Shown: piece by piece, positions 50,889-61,932 of the stretch
Layout of the letters: every line of letters starts with the position of its first letter
How positions within the stretch are numbered: the stretch's first letter is position 1
From: Acidobacteria bacterium Mor1
GTDB lineage: Bacteria; Acidobacteriota; Polarisedimenticolia; Polarisedimenticolales; Polarisedimenticolaceae
Reading direction: 5' to 3'
Assembly: GCA_001664505.1 (NCBI GenBank)
Contig: CP011806.1
Span: 2,048,487-2,112,486 of the forward strand
DNA length: 64,000 nt
Program-made: the position numbers and the translations under genes
Notes under the pieces: model-generated
What the model saw: the letters and a program-made list of their open reading frames with translations, nothing else
What the model was told of the DNA's origin: nothing
The model's database searches: none

Positions 50889-51464
50889 ATGCACGCAGGG
50901 ATTCGAGTCGGGGCGTTGCTGGCCTTTCTGCTGATCGCCGGCATGGTTCACGCCGGCACAGACGAAGGTTCCGGTCCGATCCGGAGCCGGGTCGTCGAGA
51001 CCGAGGCCGGCGAACTGATTCTGGTTCAGGAGGTCCGCCTTCGGGCCCCCCTGGCGAAGGTCTGGGAGGCGTACACCACCTCCCAGGGCTGGCAGGGCTG
51101 GGTCGCACCCAAGGCCCGGGTCGATTTCCGCGTCGGCGGGACCATTCACACCCAGTACGACCCGGAGGCCGAGATCGGCGATGCCGGGACCAACACCCTG
51201 CACATCGTCAACTACGTACCCCGCAAGCTCCTGACCCTTCGGGCCGAGCTCCAGGACAACTGGCCCGAGGTGATGAAGCGGGACGGCGAGCACCTGACCA
51301 ACGTCGTGACCTTCGAGGCGGCATCCGCCGGTGAAACCCTGCTGGTCTCCTACGGCATCGGCTACCGCAAGGATCCGGCATACGACCGGCTGATGGAGTT
51401 CTTCATCAAGGGCAACGAGGCGCTCTACGGCGAGTTGATCCGCCACGTCGAGGGTGGAAACTGA
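50889..51464 (+). CDS. Exported SRPBCC (AHSA1-like) domain protein
   Basis: This is a 191-aa protein with a signal peptide (LLAFLLIAGMVHAGT) ahead of a START/Bet v1 fold: VRLRAPLAKVWEAYTTSQGWQGW, KARVDFRVGGTIHTQY, KLLTLRAELQDNWPEVMK and LLVSYGIGYRKDPAYDRLMEFFIKGNEA. AHSA1-type domains bind hydrophobic ligands. Export makes a chaperone-activator role unlikely. A near-ideal ribosome-binding site (GGAGGTGATCG) precedes the ATG. Confidence 0.85.
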   Translation: MHAGIRVGALLAFLLIAGMVHAGTDEGSGPIRSRVVETEAGELILVQEVRLRAPLAKVWEAYTTSQGWQGWVAPKARVDFRVGGTIHTQYDPEAEIGDAGTNTLHIVNYVPRKLLTLRAELQDNWPEVMKRDGEHLTNVVTFEAASAGETLLVSYGIGYRKDPAYDRLMEFFIKGNEALYGELIRHVEGGN

Positions 51465-51465
51465 A

Positions 51466-51489
51466 ACGGCGGGCCCGGAGGCCCGCCGT
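51466..51489 (-). terminator. Terminator between the SRPBCC gene and katG
   Basis: A 10-base perfect stem ACGGCGGGCC / GGCCCGCCGT with a 4-base loop is followed on the minus strand by TTCAGTTTCC. It sits between convergent genes and may serve both. Confidence 0.6.
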
Positions 51490-51514
51490 CGTGGTCGTTC
51501 GTGGCAGAAGAGTG

Positions 51515-53800
<2,286 letters not shown>

Positions 53801-53828
53801 TTAGCAAATGCGCCATAGGATGGAAATA

Positions 53829-53845
53829 CCGTTTATCTCTAACGG
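53829..53845. promoter_or_regulatory. Inverted repeat upstream of katG
   Basis: CCGTT-N7-AACGG lies in the A/T-richer end of the 166-base region between katG and the DUF4062 gene. It could be a regulator site for katG, but it is about 140 bases from the katG start. Confidence 0.3.
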
Positions 53846-53858
53846 CCATAGCCGGAAG

Positions 53859-54836
53859 CTATTGACCGAAGACGATCCCGGTCAGCGCCTGCTCGATCTG
53901 CGGGCCGACCTCGTCCCAGCGGCTGGGTTTGACCGTGGCGGTCACGATCACCTCGCGGCCGCCCTTGATCAACACGACCGCGGCGAAGCAGAGCGGGAAC
54001 GCCAGCCCGGGCACCGTGCCCTTGTAGACGACGAAGATGCCGTCCCGGCCGCCGATCGACCGCACCTCGGCCCGCACCACGTCGACACCCGGCATCTGTT
54101 GCACCGACTGGACATGGTGGGCCAACAGCACCTGGATGTCGCCGGTGCCCGGCAGCGGAGCCTGCTGAACGTTGAAGTTGTCGTGAAACTCGTCACGCAA
54201 CGGCCCCATGAGCTGGGGCGTGTTGTTGACTCCCTGGTGAGCGGTCCAGCCATCCGGAGCGGGTATGCGCATCCCCAGATAGGGATGGACCCACCAGCCG
54301 TCCTGGAGGTACGGGTCGGTCGCATTGGTCAGCCAGCGCGACAACGATGTCGCTACCTTCTTGGCCAGATCTTCCGGGCTGTCGAAGTGGTCGCACGGCC
54401 GGCGGAGCAGCTCCCGCTTGAAGGCCTGGAGCTGTTGCACCGCCTCCTGGATACCGTCGACCTCGCCGGGGGCGGCCCCGACCAGGCGATCCTGCTCCTT
54501 GTCCGCGGTCCACGGGGCACTCTCGTCGACGAGAAAGGTGAAGATCGGAAGTCCCGCGTTCTGGGCGGCGTCGACCTCATGCCAGGTGATGCTCTTGGCG
54601 CTGCCCTCCGAGGTGGGCGGCACCCAGCCGTAGCGGTGGGCCACGATGACAACCAACGCGTCACAGCCCTCGACCAGGTTCCGGCAGGCCTGGAGTGACC
54701 AGCTCGGTTGGGCTCCGAAGGTCTCCATGCCGACCGCCTTGTGGCCCAGACGGTCGATCACCTCGCGAACTTCGCTGCGATGCTCGCCCAGATCCCTGGC
54801 CGTGGAAGAGATGAAGACCCTCAGCGTCCTTGCCAT
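53859..54836 (-). CDS. DUF4062 protein with C-terminal DcrB/PsbP-like domain
   Basis: This 325-aa protein starts with a DUF4062 domain: LRVFISSTARDLGEHRSEV, ETFGAQPSWSLQACRNLVEG, ALVVIVAHRYGWVP and SITWHEVDAA. DUF4062 is normally found in STAND NTPases and other signalling proteins. A helical linker follows (VQQLQAFKRELLRR), then from about residue 190 a DcrB/PsbP-like beta domain (DGWWVHPYLGMRIPAPDGWTA, VLIKGGREVIVTATVKPSRW). No NTPase or membrane helix is visible. GAGGAA precedes the ATG at 54836. It may be an effector or sensor protein; the function is not known. Confidence 0.75.
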   Translation of the reverse strand: MARTLRVFISSTARDLGEHRSEVREVIDRLGHKAVGMETFGAQPSWSLQACRNLVEGCDALVVIVAHRYGWVPPTSEGSAKSITWHEVDAAQNAGLPIFTFLVDESAPWTADKEQDRLVGAAPGEVDGIQEAVQQLQAFKRELLRRPCDHFDSPEDLAKKVATSLSRWLTNATDPYLQDGWWVHPYLGMRIPAPDGWTAHQGVNNTPQLMGPLRDEFHDNFNVQQAPLPGTGDIQVLLAHHVQSVQQMPGVDVVRAEVRSIGGRDGIFVVYKGTVPGLAFPLCFAAVVLIKGGREVIVTATVKPSRWDEVGPQIEQALTGIVFGQ

Positions 54837-54985
54837 GACTTGTTCCTCGATTTGCCGGCGGCGGCCGACGGGTGCGGTCGGTCGCTTCTTATGGCGGAAT
54901 CCTCCCACGGATCGGCTCAACGGGTGTCGAGAAAACTGCCGCTCCCTTCGACGGGCTATCATGCGCCACACAGGAGGAGCATCCA

Positions 54986-55285
54986 ATGATTCAACGGATC
55001 GTTCTGGTCAAGTTGAAGGCGGAGTACGACAACCCGGCCGCCCGTACGGAGATCATGGACAAGAGCCGCGCGGTCCTGGTGCGCTGCCATGGGGTGAAGC
55101 ACGTGGATATCGGCGCCCCCGCCGACGAACGCTCGGCCAAGGACTGGGACCTGTGCTTGATGGTTCGCTTCGAGCAGATCGAGGACGTGCCGGTCTACGT
55201 CGACGATCCGGTTCACCGGGAGTACGTGGATACGTTCCTTTCGCCGCGCACCGAGATCAAAAAGGCCTGGAACTTCGAGGTATGA
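54986..55285 (+). CDS. Dabb (stress-responsive alpha/beta barrel) protein
   Basis: This 99-aa ferredoxin-like Dabb domain protein reads IQRIVLVKLKAEYDN, VKHVDIGAPADE, DWDLCLMVRFEQIEDVPVY and VHREYVDTFLSP. Such proteins act as small dimers and often bind hydrophobic compounds. AGGAGG lies upstream of the ATG. It is divergent from the DUF4062 gene and its stop overlaps an in-frame ATG of the M64-like protease gene, suggesting coupled expression. Confidence 0.85.
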   Translation: MIQRIVLVKLKAEYDNPAARTEIMDKSRAVLVRCHGVKHVDIGAPADERSAKDWDLCLMVRFEQIEDVPVYVDDPVHREYVDTFLSPRTEIKKAWNFEV

Positions 55286-55287
55286 AA

Positions 55288-56709
55288 ATGAACCGGAACC
55301 GGACGTGGATGATCTTGTTGTTGCTGCTCTCGCTGAGCGCCGCGCCGGCGGCCGCCGGTTTCGACGGCTGGTTCACCGGCGACACCCTGCGGGTCGACCT
55401 CTACCACTCGGGAACCGCCGCCGAGGAACGGATCGCCCTGGGCCGGTTGCGTATCGAAGGTCCATGGCCGGGAAGCCGCACGCGGCTCCTCGATGAAACC
55501 GGACTGGGCAAGTACCGGGTCGAGGTGGTGGCGCTGCCCTCCAACCGGGTGATCTACAGCCGCGGATTCGCCAGCATCTACGGCGAGTGGGAGACCACCG
55601 GCGAAGCCAACCAGGGCGTCTGGAACACCATCGAGGAAGCGGTGCGCATTCCCGAGCCGAAGGCGCGCTTTCAGCTGCGCCTGATGAAGCGCGCCTCCGA
55701 TCAGACCTTTGCCCAGCTGTGGACCCGCACCATCGACCCGGCCTCCCGTTTCGTCGACCGTTCTCCGGTACCGCCGGCCGACGTGGTCGAAATCGAGGTC
55801 CACGGCGACCCCGCCACCAAGGTCGATCTGTTGATCCTGGGGGACGGCTACGCCGCAGATCGCCGGGACAAGTTCCTGGCCGACGCCCGCAAGGCCAGAG
55901 ACGCGCTGTTCGCCGTCGACCCGTTCAAGAAACGCCGCAAGGACTTCAACACCCGGGCGATCTGGACTCCCTCCCCCGAACAGGGTGTCGCGCGCCCCCG
56001 GGCCGGCGTGTACCGCGAGACGCCCCTGGGCGCCCGCTACAACACCTTCGATTCCGAGCGGTACGTGCTGTCCCTCGAGGACAAGCGCTGGCGGGACGTT
56101 GCGGCGGCGGCTCCCTACGACACGGTGTTGATCCTGGTCGACGAACGGAAGTACGGCGGCGGCGGCATTTTCAACCTGTACGCCACCGCTGCCGCCGATT
56201 CGGCCTACGCCGACTATCTGGTGGTCCACGAGTTCGGCCACAGCTTTGCCGGGCTGGGTGACGAGTACTACAGCTCGTCGGTGGCCTACGAGAAGTTCAC
56301 CGCTCCGGACGTCGAACCCTGGGAGCCGAACATCACCGCCCTGCTCGATCCCGAGAAGCTGAAGTGGGCGGATCTGGTGGATGGGACCCCGCTTCCGACC
56401 CCCTGGGGCAAGGAGGCCTACGACGCCGAGTCCCGGGCCTACCAGGAGCGCCGCAACGCCATGCGCGCCGAGGGGGCATCGGAAGCGGAGATGGAAGCGC
56501 TGTTCGACGAGGTCAAGAAGGAGTCCACGGCGACCCTGGCCGCCGAGAAGCACGCCGGTAAGGTCGGCGCGTTCGAGGGCGCGATGTACGAGTCCCGCGG
56601 ACTCTACCGCCCCCGGGCGGACTGCATCATGTTCACTCGCAACGATGTCGGCTTCTGCCCCGTCTGCTCCCGGGCAATCGAGCAGGTGATCGACCTGCTC
56701 AGCCGCTGA
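55288..56709 (+). CDS. Exported M64-like (IgA) metallopeptidase
   Basis: This protein is about 473 aa. A signal peptide (WMILLLLLSLSAAPAAAG) precedes an N-terminal jelly-roll-like domain, then the peptidase: VDLLILGDGYAADRRDKFLAD and FNTRAIWTP lead to the metzincin-like zinc site HEFGHSFAGLGDEYY with Cys and metal residues near GLYRPRADCIMFTRNDVGFCPVC. This matches the peptidase M64 family. ATG at 55288 gives 7 bases from GAGG; 55282 is an alternative overlapping the Dabb stop. The next gene (56718) is a second metallopeptidase, only 8 bases after this stop. Confidence 0.9.
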   Translation: MNRNRTWMILLLLLSLSAAPAAAGFDGWFTGDTLRVDLYHSGTAAEERIALGRLRIEGPWPGSRTRLLDETGLGKYRVEVVALPSNRVIYSRGFASIYGEWETTGEANQGVWNTIEEAVRIPEPKARFQLRLMKRASDQTFAQLWTRTIDPASRFVDRSPVPPADVVEIEVHGDPATKVDLLILGDGYAADRRDKFLADARKARDALFAVDPFKKRRKDFNTRAIWTPSPEQGVARPRAGVYRETPLGARYNTFDSERYVLSLEDKRWRDVAAAAPYDTVLILVDERKYGGGGIFNLYATAAADSAYADYLVVHEFGHSFAGLGDEYYSSSVAYEKFTAPDVEPWEPNITALLDPEKLKWADLVDGTPLPTPWGKEAYDAESRAYQERRNAMRAEGASEAEMEALFDEVKKESTATLAAEKHAGKVGAFEGAMYESRGLYRPRADCIMFTRNDVGFCPVCSRAIEQVIDLLSR

Positions 56710-56717
56710 GATCGACC

Positions 56718-58598
56718 GTGGCCGGCGGCGCGACCCCGATTCGAGGCAAGGGTTTCCGAGCGCGGGCGGTGGTGCGGCCGGCGGCCCTCCTGGCCATCGC
56801 CGCCTGGAACATCGGCGCCGCGGAGCCTCCCGATCCGGCGGCCAGCGCCGCTTCCTTCGATCGGCTGGCGTGGCGCAAGGCCGAGACCGCCCACTTCACC
56901 GCCTACAGCCAGCTGTCGGAATACAAGACCCGGCGCAGCCTCGCGGAGTTCGAGCAGTTTCGCGACTTCCTCGATCGCGCGTTTCCCGATCAACGCCGGG
57001 AGGACCTGCGCAAGACCTACGTCCTGGCTTTCACCTCGGAGAGCGCCTACCGCCCCTACGCCAAACGCAACCTGCAGGGAGTTCCCCAGGATGTAGGAGG
57101 CTTCTTCATCTCCACACCGGCCGGGAACTTCATCACCATCGAAGCCGGCCCACGCAGCGCATTCCGGCCGGTGGTCTACCACGAGTACATGCACCACTTC
57201 CTGACGCCCCGCTACGGAGCGCTGCCGCTGTGGTGCGAGGAAGGGCTCGCCGAATACTTCGGGTTCATCTATTTCGCCGGCGCCAACGGAGTGGCGGGCA
57301 GCGAGATCGAGCACCACGTGGAGACCCTGCGCGAGACCGGCCTGCTGCCGCTCACCCGGTTGTTCGGCATCTCGGCCTACTCGGGCGAGTACGACGAGAT
57401 CGGCCGGGCCGGCCCGTTCTACGGCACGAGCTGGCTGCTGGTGCACTACCTGCTGAGCGACGCCGGAGGAAAGCCGCTGGGTGTCGAGCAACTGCTGGCC
57501 ATGGCGGCACAACCGGGAGCGCTCCAGGATTCGATCCTGGCCCACCTCGGTGTGAGCGTCGACACTCTGCAGTCGCGGCTCGAGGCCTATCTGGACCGCC
57601 GGGTGTTCAAGACCGCGACCTATTCGGCGGGCAAGGCGATCTCCCTGGACTCCATCGACGTGCAGCCCGCCGGCCGGGTCGAGGTCGCCACGCGTCTGGC
57701 CGAACTGCTGGTCTTCGCCCATGAGGACTCTGCCTCGGCTGCGGCCCACCTGGCGGAGGTTGCCGGGGAAGAAGGAGCCGGCGCCGAGACCGCTGCCATC
57801 GGCGCGTACACGACCTATGCCGCGGGAGATCCGGCCGCCGCCGAAACTCAGTTCAAGAGCGCGACCGAGAGCTATCCACAAGACCCCTGGGTCTGGCAGC
57901 TCTACGCCCTCAGCCGGCTCAGGACTTTTCAGCGGGAGAGCGGGACGATCTTCCGCCGCCAGGAGGAGGTCCCGGCCAAGGCCCTGGAGGCGCGGGCATT
58001 CTTCGAGCGCAGCCTCGAGCTACAGCCGGGAAACCCCGACGCGCTGTACGGGTTGGGCTCGACCTACCTCAACCCGGGGAACGAGGACACCGCTCCGGGC
58101 ATCGCCGCGCTGGAGCAGGCCCGGGAATTGTTCGGCGGCCAGCTCGCGGTCACCACCGCCCTGGCGTCGCTCTACAGCAACTCCGGCGAGATCGAACGGG
58201 CCGACGCGCTGTTGCGGGACATTCGGCGCAAGGCCAACAAGCCGGACCTCGTCAACCGGGTCGAGAACATCCTGTTGCTGGGCCGCCAGGAACGGGCCAA
58301 CGATCTCTTCCGCGCGGGACGCTACGACGAGGCGCTCTCCACCATGCGTTCGATCGTCGACGGGCTTCCGGCCGGACCGGGCAAGGAGGTCGCTCAGGAG
58401 AACCTGGAGTTGATGAAGGCGCAGGCGGTGAACCACCGCTGCGTCGCGCGCTTCAACGCGGCACTGGATCTGCTCAAGGCAGGGAAGACCCGGGAAGGCC
58501 GAGCGGGGATGCTGCCTCTGAAGGAGGAGTGCACCGAACCCTCGCTAGCCGACCGGATTGCGGAGATCCTGGCCGCTACCGCGCCGCGGCGACGCTAG
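56718..58598 (+). CDS. Exported gluzincin-like peptidase with TPR domain
   Basis: This 626-aa protein has a hydrophobic N-terminal region (RPAALLAIAAWNIGAAE). The zinc site is VVYHEYMHHFLTPRYGALPLWCEEGLAEYFG (HExxH followed by a downstream Glu), placing it with peptidase MA-like gluzincins. The C-terminal half is TPRs (ARAFFERSLELQPGNPDALYGLG, LASLYSNSGEIERADAL). GTG start, 8 bases after the M64 gene, so a Dabb - M64 - gluzincin operon. The substrate is not predictable. Confidence 0.85.
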   Translation: MAGGATPIRGKGFRARAVVRPAALLAIAAWNIGAAEPPDPAASAASFDRLAWRKAETAHFTAYSQLSEYKTRRSLAEFEQFRDFLDRAFPDQRREDLRKTYVLAFTSESAYRPYAKRNLQGVPQDVGGFFISTPAGNFITIEAGPRSAFRPVVYHEYMHHFLTPRYGALPLWCEEGLAEYFGFIYFAGANGVAGSEIEHHVETLRETGLLPLTRLFGISAYSGEYDEIGRAGPFYGTSWLLVHYLLSDAGGKPLGVEQLLAMAAQPGALQDSILAHLGVSVDTLQSRLEAYLDRRVFKTATYSAGKAISLDSIDVQPAGRVEVATRLAELLVFAHEDSASAAAHLAEVAGEEGAGAETAAIGAYTTYAAGDPAAAETQFKSATESYPQDPWVWQLYALSRLRTFQRESGTIFRRQEEVPAKALEARAFFERSLELQPGNPDALYGLGSTYLNPGNEDTAPGIAALEQARELFGGQLAVTTALASLYSNSGEIERADALLRDIRRKANKPDLVNRVENILLLGRQERANDLFRAGRYDEALSTMRSIVDGLPAGPGKEVAQENLELMKAQAVNHRCVARFNAALDLLKAGKTREGRAGMLPLKEECTEPSLADRIAEILAATAPRRR

Positions 58599-58609
58599 GG
58601 GCCGCGGCC

Positions 58610-60346
58610 CTACAGATAGCCGAGCGCCCGCAACCTGGCGAGGGATGCATCCTCGGCGGGATCCGCTTCCGCGTCCCCCTCCACCACCCGGCCCAGTCGC
58701 GGAAGGGTGCGGTATTCCTCAGCGATCAACGGGGGATGTTCCGCGTACCACTCCGGCGACAGCACTTCGGCGAGAACACCCCCCTGCCCCGCCGGCGGCT
58801 GCAGCCGCGCGTCCTGCGGCAGGCCCAGCAGATGCAGGACCGTCGGCGCCACCTGGTAGAGGGTCGCCGGCGAGGTGAAGCGGCCGGGGGCGATCTTCGG
58901 ACCGGCCAACACCATCATCCCGTCGAGGCGATGACCGCCGGAAACGTCCCGGTGGCGCAAGCGCACCGGATCCATGGCGAAGCTCGCCGCCCCGTCCCGG
59001 ACGCGGGTCGCGGTCAGCGCAGCCTGGGCGAATTCGACGGTCAGCGCCGGCATGCCGGGCATCCAGTCCTCGCCGTTCAGGTGGTTCTCGATCCGGTCGA
59101 AGAGCGGCCCCTCTTCGACACGCAAACCGCGCAGCCGGGTTTCGATCTCCTCGGCAAGGGATGCGGCCTGCTCCCGGGGCACGATCCCCTGGGACTCGGT
59201 TTCGACGAGGTTGAGCCAGATACGTTTGCGCTCACGATAGAGCTCGGAGATCGCCCAGGCGGTGCTGCGCGTCCAGTCGAAATCGCCGCTCTGGAGCTTG
59301 CGGATGTAGCCCAGTTCGCTCAAGACCACTTCCAGCTGGAAGTGGAAGGCTTCCTCCGGGCGCATCGGACCACCGCCGTGATCGGAGACCACGACGATCG
59401 TCGCATCTTCCGGAGCCAACGCCACGATCTCCCCGACCACGTGATCCAGGTAGCGGTAGTAGGACGGAATCACCTGGGCCAGGGCCGGATCGCGGGGCGG
59501 CTCGTCGGGGAAGGGCACGTAGTCCGGATCCATGTCCTTCCAGGTGACGTGCTGGGCGATGTCCACGCCGGCGAAGTAGGAGACCACCAGGTCCGCCGAC
59601 TCTCTCGCGACCGCCCTGCGCAGCAGATCGAGACTTCGCTGATCGTCGTGCAGGGTCTCCCGCAGGAAAGGGGTGCGCCCGATGGCCTCGAGAGCCCAGC
59701 CCGGGGGTGAGCTTGCCTCGAAGGACGGCCCGGCGTCGAGCCACCCCTCGGGATGAACCTGGCCCGGCCGGGCCGCTGCCGGGTCGAGACCCCGGGCCAG
59801 GTAGACCCCTTCGATCGTCTCGGCCGGGAAGGAGCCGAACCAGTTGACCACCACCGACCGGCCTCCGGCGGCGCCGACGTGATCCCACAGCGCCGGCGAG
59901 CGCCGATCCAACGGCCCGGACTCGACGGTGCGGTAGCTACCCGGAACCCGCTCGGTGAAGTTCACCACGCCGTGGACATCCCGCGGCTGGCCGGTGGCGA
60001 TGGTGGCCCAGAGCGCCGGCGAGATGGTCGGGTTCTCCGAGCGCAACACCCCAGAGCTGCCCCGCTCGATCAGGGCCGCCAGGTGCGGCAGCTCTCCAGC
60101 CTCGAGCAGCGGATCGAGCATGTTCCAGCCGGCGCCGTCGAGACCGATCAGCCAGACCGGAGCGGAAGGAGCGGGGATCGCACCCTCCAGGGTGCCGTAG
60201 GCGGGTTGCCGGGAGGATTCTCCAGGGGCGCAGGCCACGAACAAAAGCAAGAGGAGCACGAGCCACAGCCGCGGCGAGGGTCCTGTCCCGTTACATCCGG
60301 CTGCCCGCTTGCGGTCGCCTTGCTCGAAGCTACTCCATCGCCTCAC
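58610..60346 (-). CDS. Lipoprotein alkaline-phosphatase-superfamily phosphodiesterase
   Basis: This protein is about 578 aa. A lipoprotein signal (LWLVLLLLLFVACAPG) follows a short basic stretch. The catalytic elements of the type I phosphodiesterase/nucleotide pyrophosphatase family are LIGLDGAGWNML (metal Asp), ENPTISPALWATIATG (Thr nucleophile), GVDIAQHVTW, VVVSDHGGG and DVSGGHRLDG (metal Asp/His). The end RLRALGYL is common to such proteins. GTG at 60346 is chosen because GGGGAGGA lies 6 bases upstream. It converges with the gluzincin gene (11-base gap). Confidence 0.85.
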   Translation of the reverse strand: MRRWSSFEQGDRKRAAGCNGTGPSPRLWLVLLLLLFVACAPGESSRQPAYGTLEGAIPAPSAPVWLIGLDGAGWNMLDPLLEAGELPHLAALIERGSSGVLRSENPTISPALWATIATGQPRDVHGVVNFTERVPGSYRTVESGPLDRRSPALWDHVGAAGGRSVVVNWFGSFPAETIEGVYLARGLDPAAARPGQVHPEGWLDAGPSFEASSPPGWALEAIGRTPFLRETLHDDQRSLDLLRRAVARESADLVVSYFAGVDIAQHVTWKDMDPDYVPFPDEPPRDPALAQVIPSYYRYLDHVVGEIVALAPEDATIVVVSDHGGGPMRPEEAFHFQLEVVLSELGYIRKLQSGDFDWTRSTAWAISELYRERKRIWLNLVETESQGIVPREQAASLAEEIETRLRGLRVEEGPLFDRIENHLNGEDWMPGMPALTVEFAQAALTATRVRDGAASFAMDPVRLRHRDVSGGHRLDGMMVLAGPKIAPGRFTSPATLYQVAPTVLHLLGLPQDARLQPPAGQGGVLAEVLSPEWYAEHPPLIAEEYRTLPRLGRVVEGDAEADPAEDASLARLRALGYL

Positions 60347-60440
60347 GGGCGGTCCTCCCCGCCCTCCATGGATCCGGCCGGAGGGCGAGGCAGAACATCG
60401 TGCCGCGGCCCGGCGAACGCCAGTCGGCGCCCTCTGGAAC

Positions 60441-60469
60441 AAAAAGGCCCCGCGGCGAACCGCGGGGCC
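60441..60469 (-). terminator. Rho-independent terminator of boxCB
   Basis: On the minus strand a 10-base stem GGCCCCGCGG / CCGCGGGGCC with a TTCG loop is followed by TTTTT. It lies 54 bases after the boxB stop. Confidence 0.92.
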
Positions 60470-60522
60470 CTGAAGGTCTGAGTGGCCTCGGCGAGGAGCA
60501 CCTCCCTCGCCGCAAACTCGAA

Positions 60523-61932
60523 CTAGGCGTGCCGGATGTACTCGAAGTCGAAGCCCTGGTTGTTGATGCCCCGCTTCGGCGGCGCCAACCAGTTGGCGAT
60601 CTTGCCCGGCTCCAGCACCGGCTTCATCAGGCTCTTGATGTAGACCCGGTCCTCGGCGGTCGGCAGCCACTGGCTGGCCTTGGCGTTGAACTCGTCCTCG
60701 GAAATCGGGTTGCCCAGGGTGTCGAAGTGGCGCCCCTGGTAGATGCCCATCTTGCGGTTGAAGCGCTTGTGGGGCAGCGTGATCTTGTAGTCGATGCCGT
60801 TCTCGGCGATGCACTTGTTCCAGCGGTCGACACCGCGCTGGTTGTCGTCGACGTACTGATCGCGCAGCACCTCGTTCATCGCGGTCCGCAGCGGCACCTC
60901 CTTCTTGGAGATGTGGCCGTTCTCGGCGACGTCGACCTCGTAGAACTGCTCGAGGGCGACGTGGTCGTCGAACTTCTTGCCCTCCCAGGCGCGGCCCTTG
61001 AGACCGGCGCCGAAGAAGTCCGCCGCGTTGGAGGAGATCTCGCCGCCGAACAGGTCGAGGCTCGAGGAGTACCAGAAGTTCACATAGCGCTGGACCGTGT
61101 CGAGGTCGATGCCGCCCAGGGCACGGGCGTCCTCGTTGGGGTCTTCCTTCATCAGCTCGCAGGCGCGCTGCACCACCCGCATGACGCCGGTCTCACCGAC
61201 GAACATGTGGTGCGCCTCCTCGGTCAGCATGAAGCGCGTGGTGCGGCTCAGCGGATCGAAGGCGCTCTCGGCCAGAGCCAGCAGCTGATACTTGCCGTCC
61301 CGGTCGGTGAACATGGTGAACATGAAGAAGGACAGCCAGTCGTCGATCGGCTCGTTGAAGGTGGTCAGGATGCGCGGCTTGTCGAAGTCGCCGGAGCGCC
61401 GCTCGAGCAGCTCTTCCGCTTCCTCACGGCCGTCGCGGCCGAAGTGGGCGTGGAGCAGGTAGACCATGGCCCACAGGTGGCGGCCTTCCTCGACGTTGAC
61501 CTGGAACAGGTTGCGGCAGTCGTAGAGGCTCGGGGCGATCTTGCACAGGAGGCGCTGCTGCTCGACGCTCGCGGGCTCGGTGTCCCCCTGGGTCACGATC
61601 AGGCGGCGCAGGTGGTTGCGGAACTCACCGGGAACCTCCTGCCAGGCGGGCTGGCCGTAGTTGTCCCCGCAGGAGATGCGGCGGTCCGCCTCGGGCTCGG
61701 CCAGGAAGATGCCCCACTTGTAATCGGGCATCTTGACGTAGTCGAAGTTGGCCCAACCCTTGGAATCGACGGAGATCGCGGTCCGCAGGTAGATCTGATC
61801 TTCCTGGAAGTCCTCGGGACCGGCTTCCTTCCACCACTTGAGGTAGTTGGGCTGCCATTTCTCGAGGGCCCGCTGCAGGCGTCGATTCTGCGACAGGTTC
61901 ACATTGTTGGGGATCTTCTCGTGCAGCTGCAT
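60523..61932 (-). CDS. boxB: Benzoyl-CoA 2,3-epoxidase subunit BoxB
   Basis: This is the 469-aa oxygenase component of aerobic benzoyl-CoA degradation; with reductase BoxA it epoxidises benzoyl-CoA. Diiron ligands are seen in VNVEEGRHLW and LTEEAHHMFVGE, and the typical N terminus QLHEKIPNNVNLSQNRRL is present. The length is normal. AGGAGG lies upstream and the ATG overlaps the boxC stop (TGATG). No boxA gene is in this window. Confidence 0.96.
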   Translation of the reverse strand: MQLHEKIPNNVNLSQNRRLQRALEKWQPNYLKWWKEAGPEDFQEDQIYLRTAISVDSKGWANFDYVKMPDYKWGIFLAEPEADRRISCGDNYGQPAWQEVPGEFRNHLRRLIVTQGDTEPASVEQQRLLCKIAPSLYDCRNLFQVNVEEGRHLWAMVYLLHAHFGRDGREEAEELLERRSGDFDKPRILTTFNEPIDDWLSFFMFTMFTDRDGKYQLLALAESAFDPLSRTTRFMLTEEAHHMFVGETGVMRVVQRACELMKEDPNEDARALGGIDLDTVQRYVNFWYSSSLDLFGGEISSNAADFFGAGLKGRAWEGKKFDDHVALEQFYEVDVAENGHISKKEVPLRTAMNEVLRDQYVDDNQRGVDRWNKCIAENGIDYKITLPHKRFNRKMGIYQGRHFDTLGNPISEDEFNAKASQWLPTAEDRVYIKSLMKPVLEPGKIANWLAPPKRGINNQGFDFEYIRHA

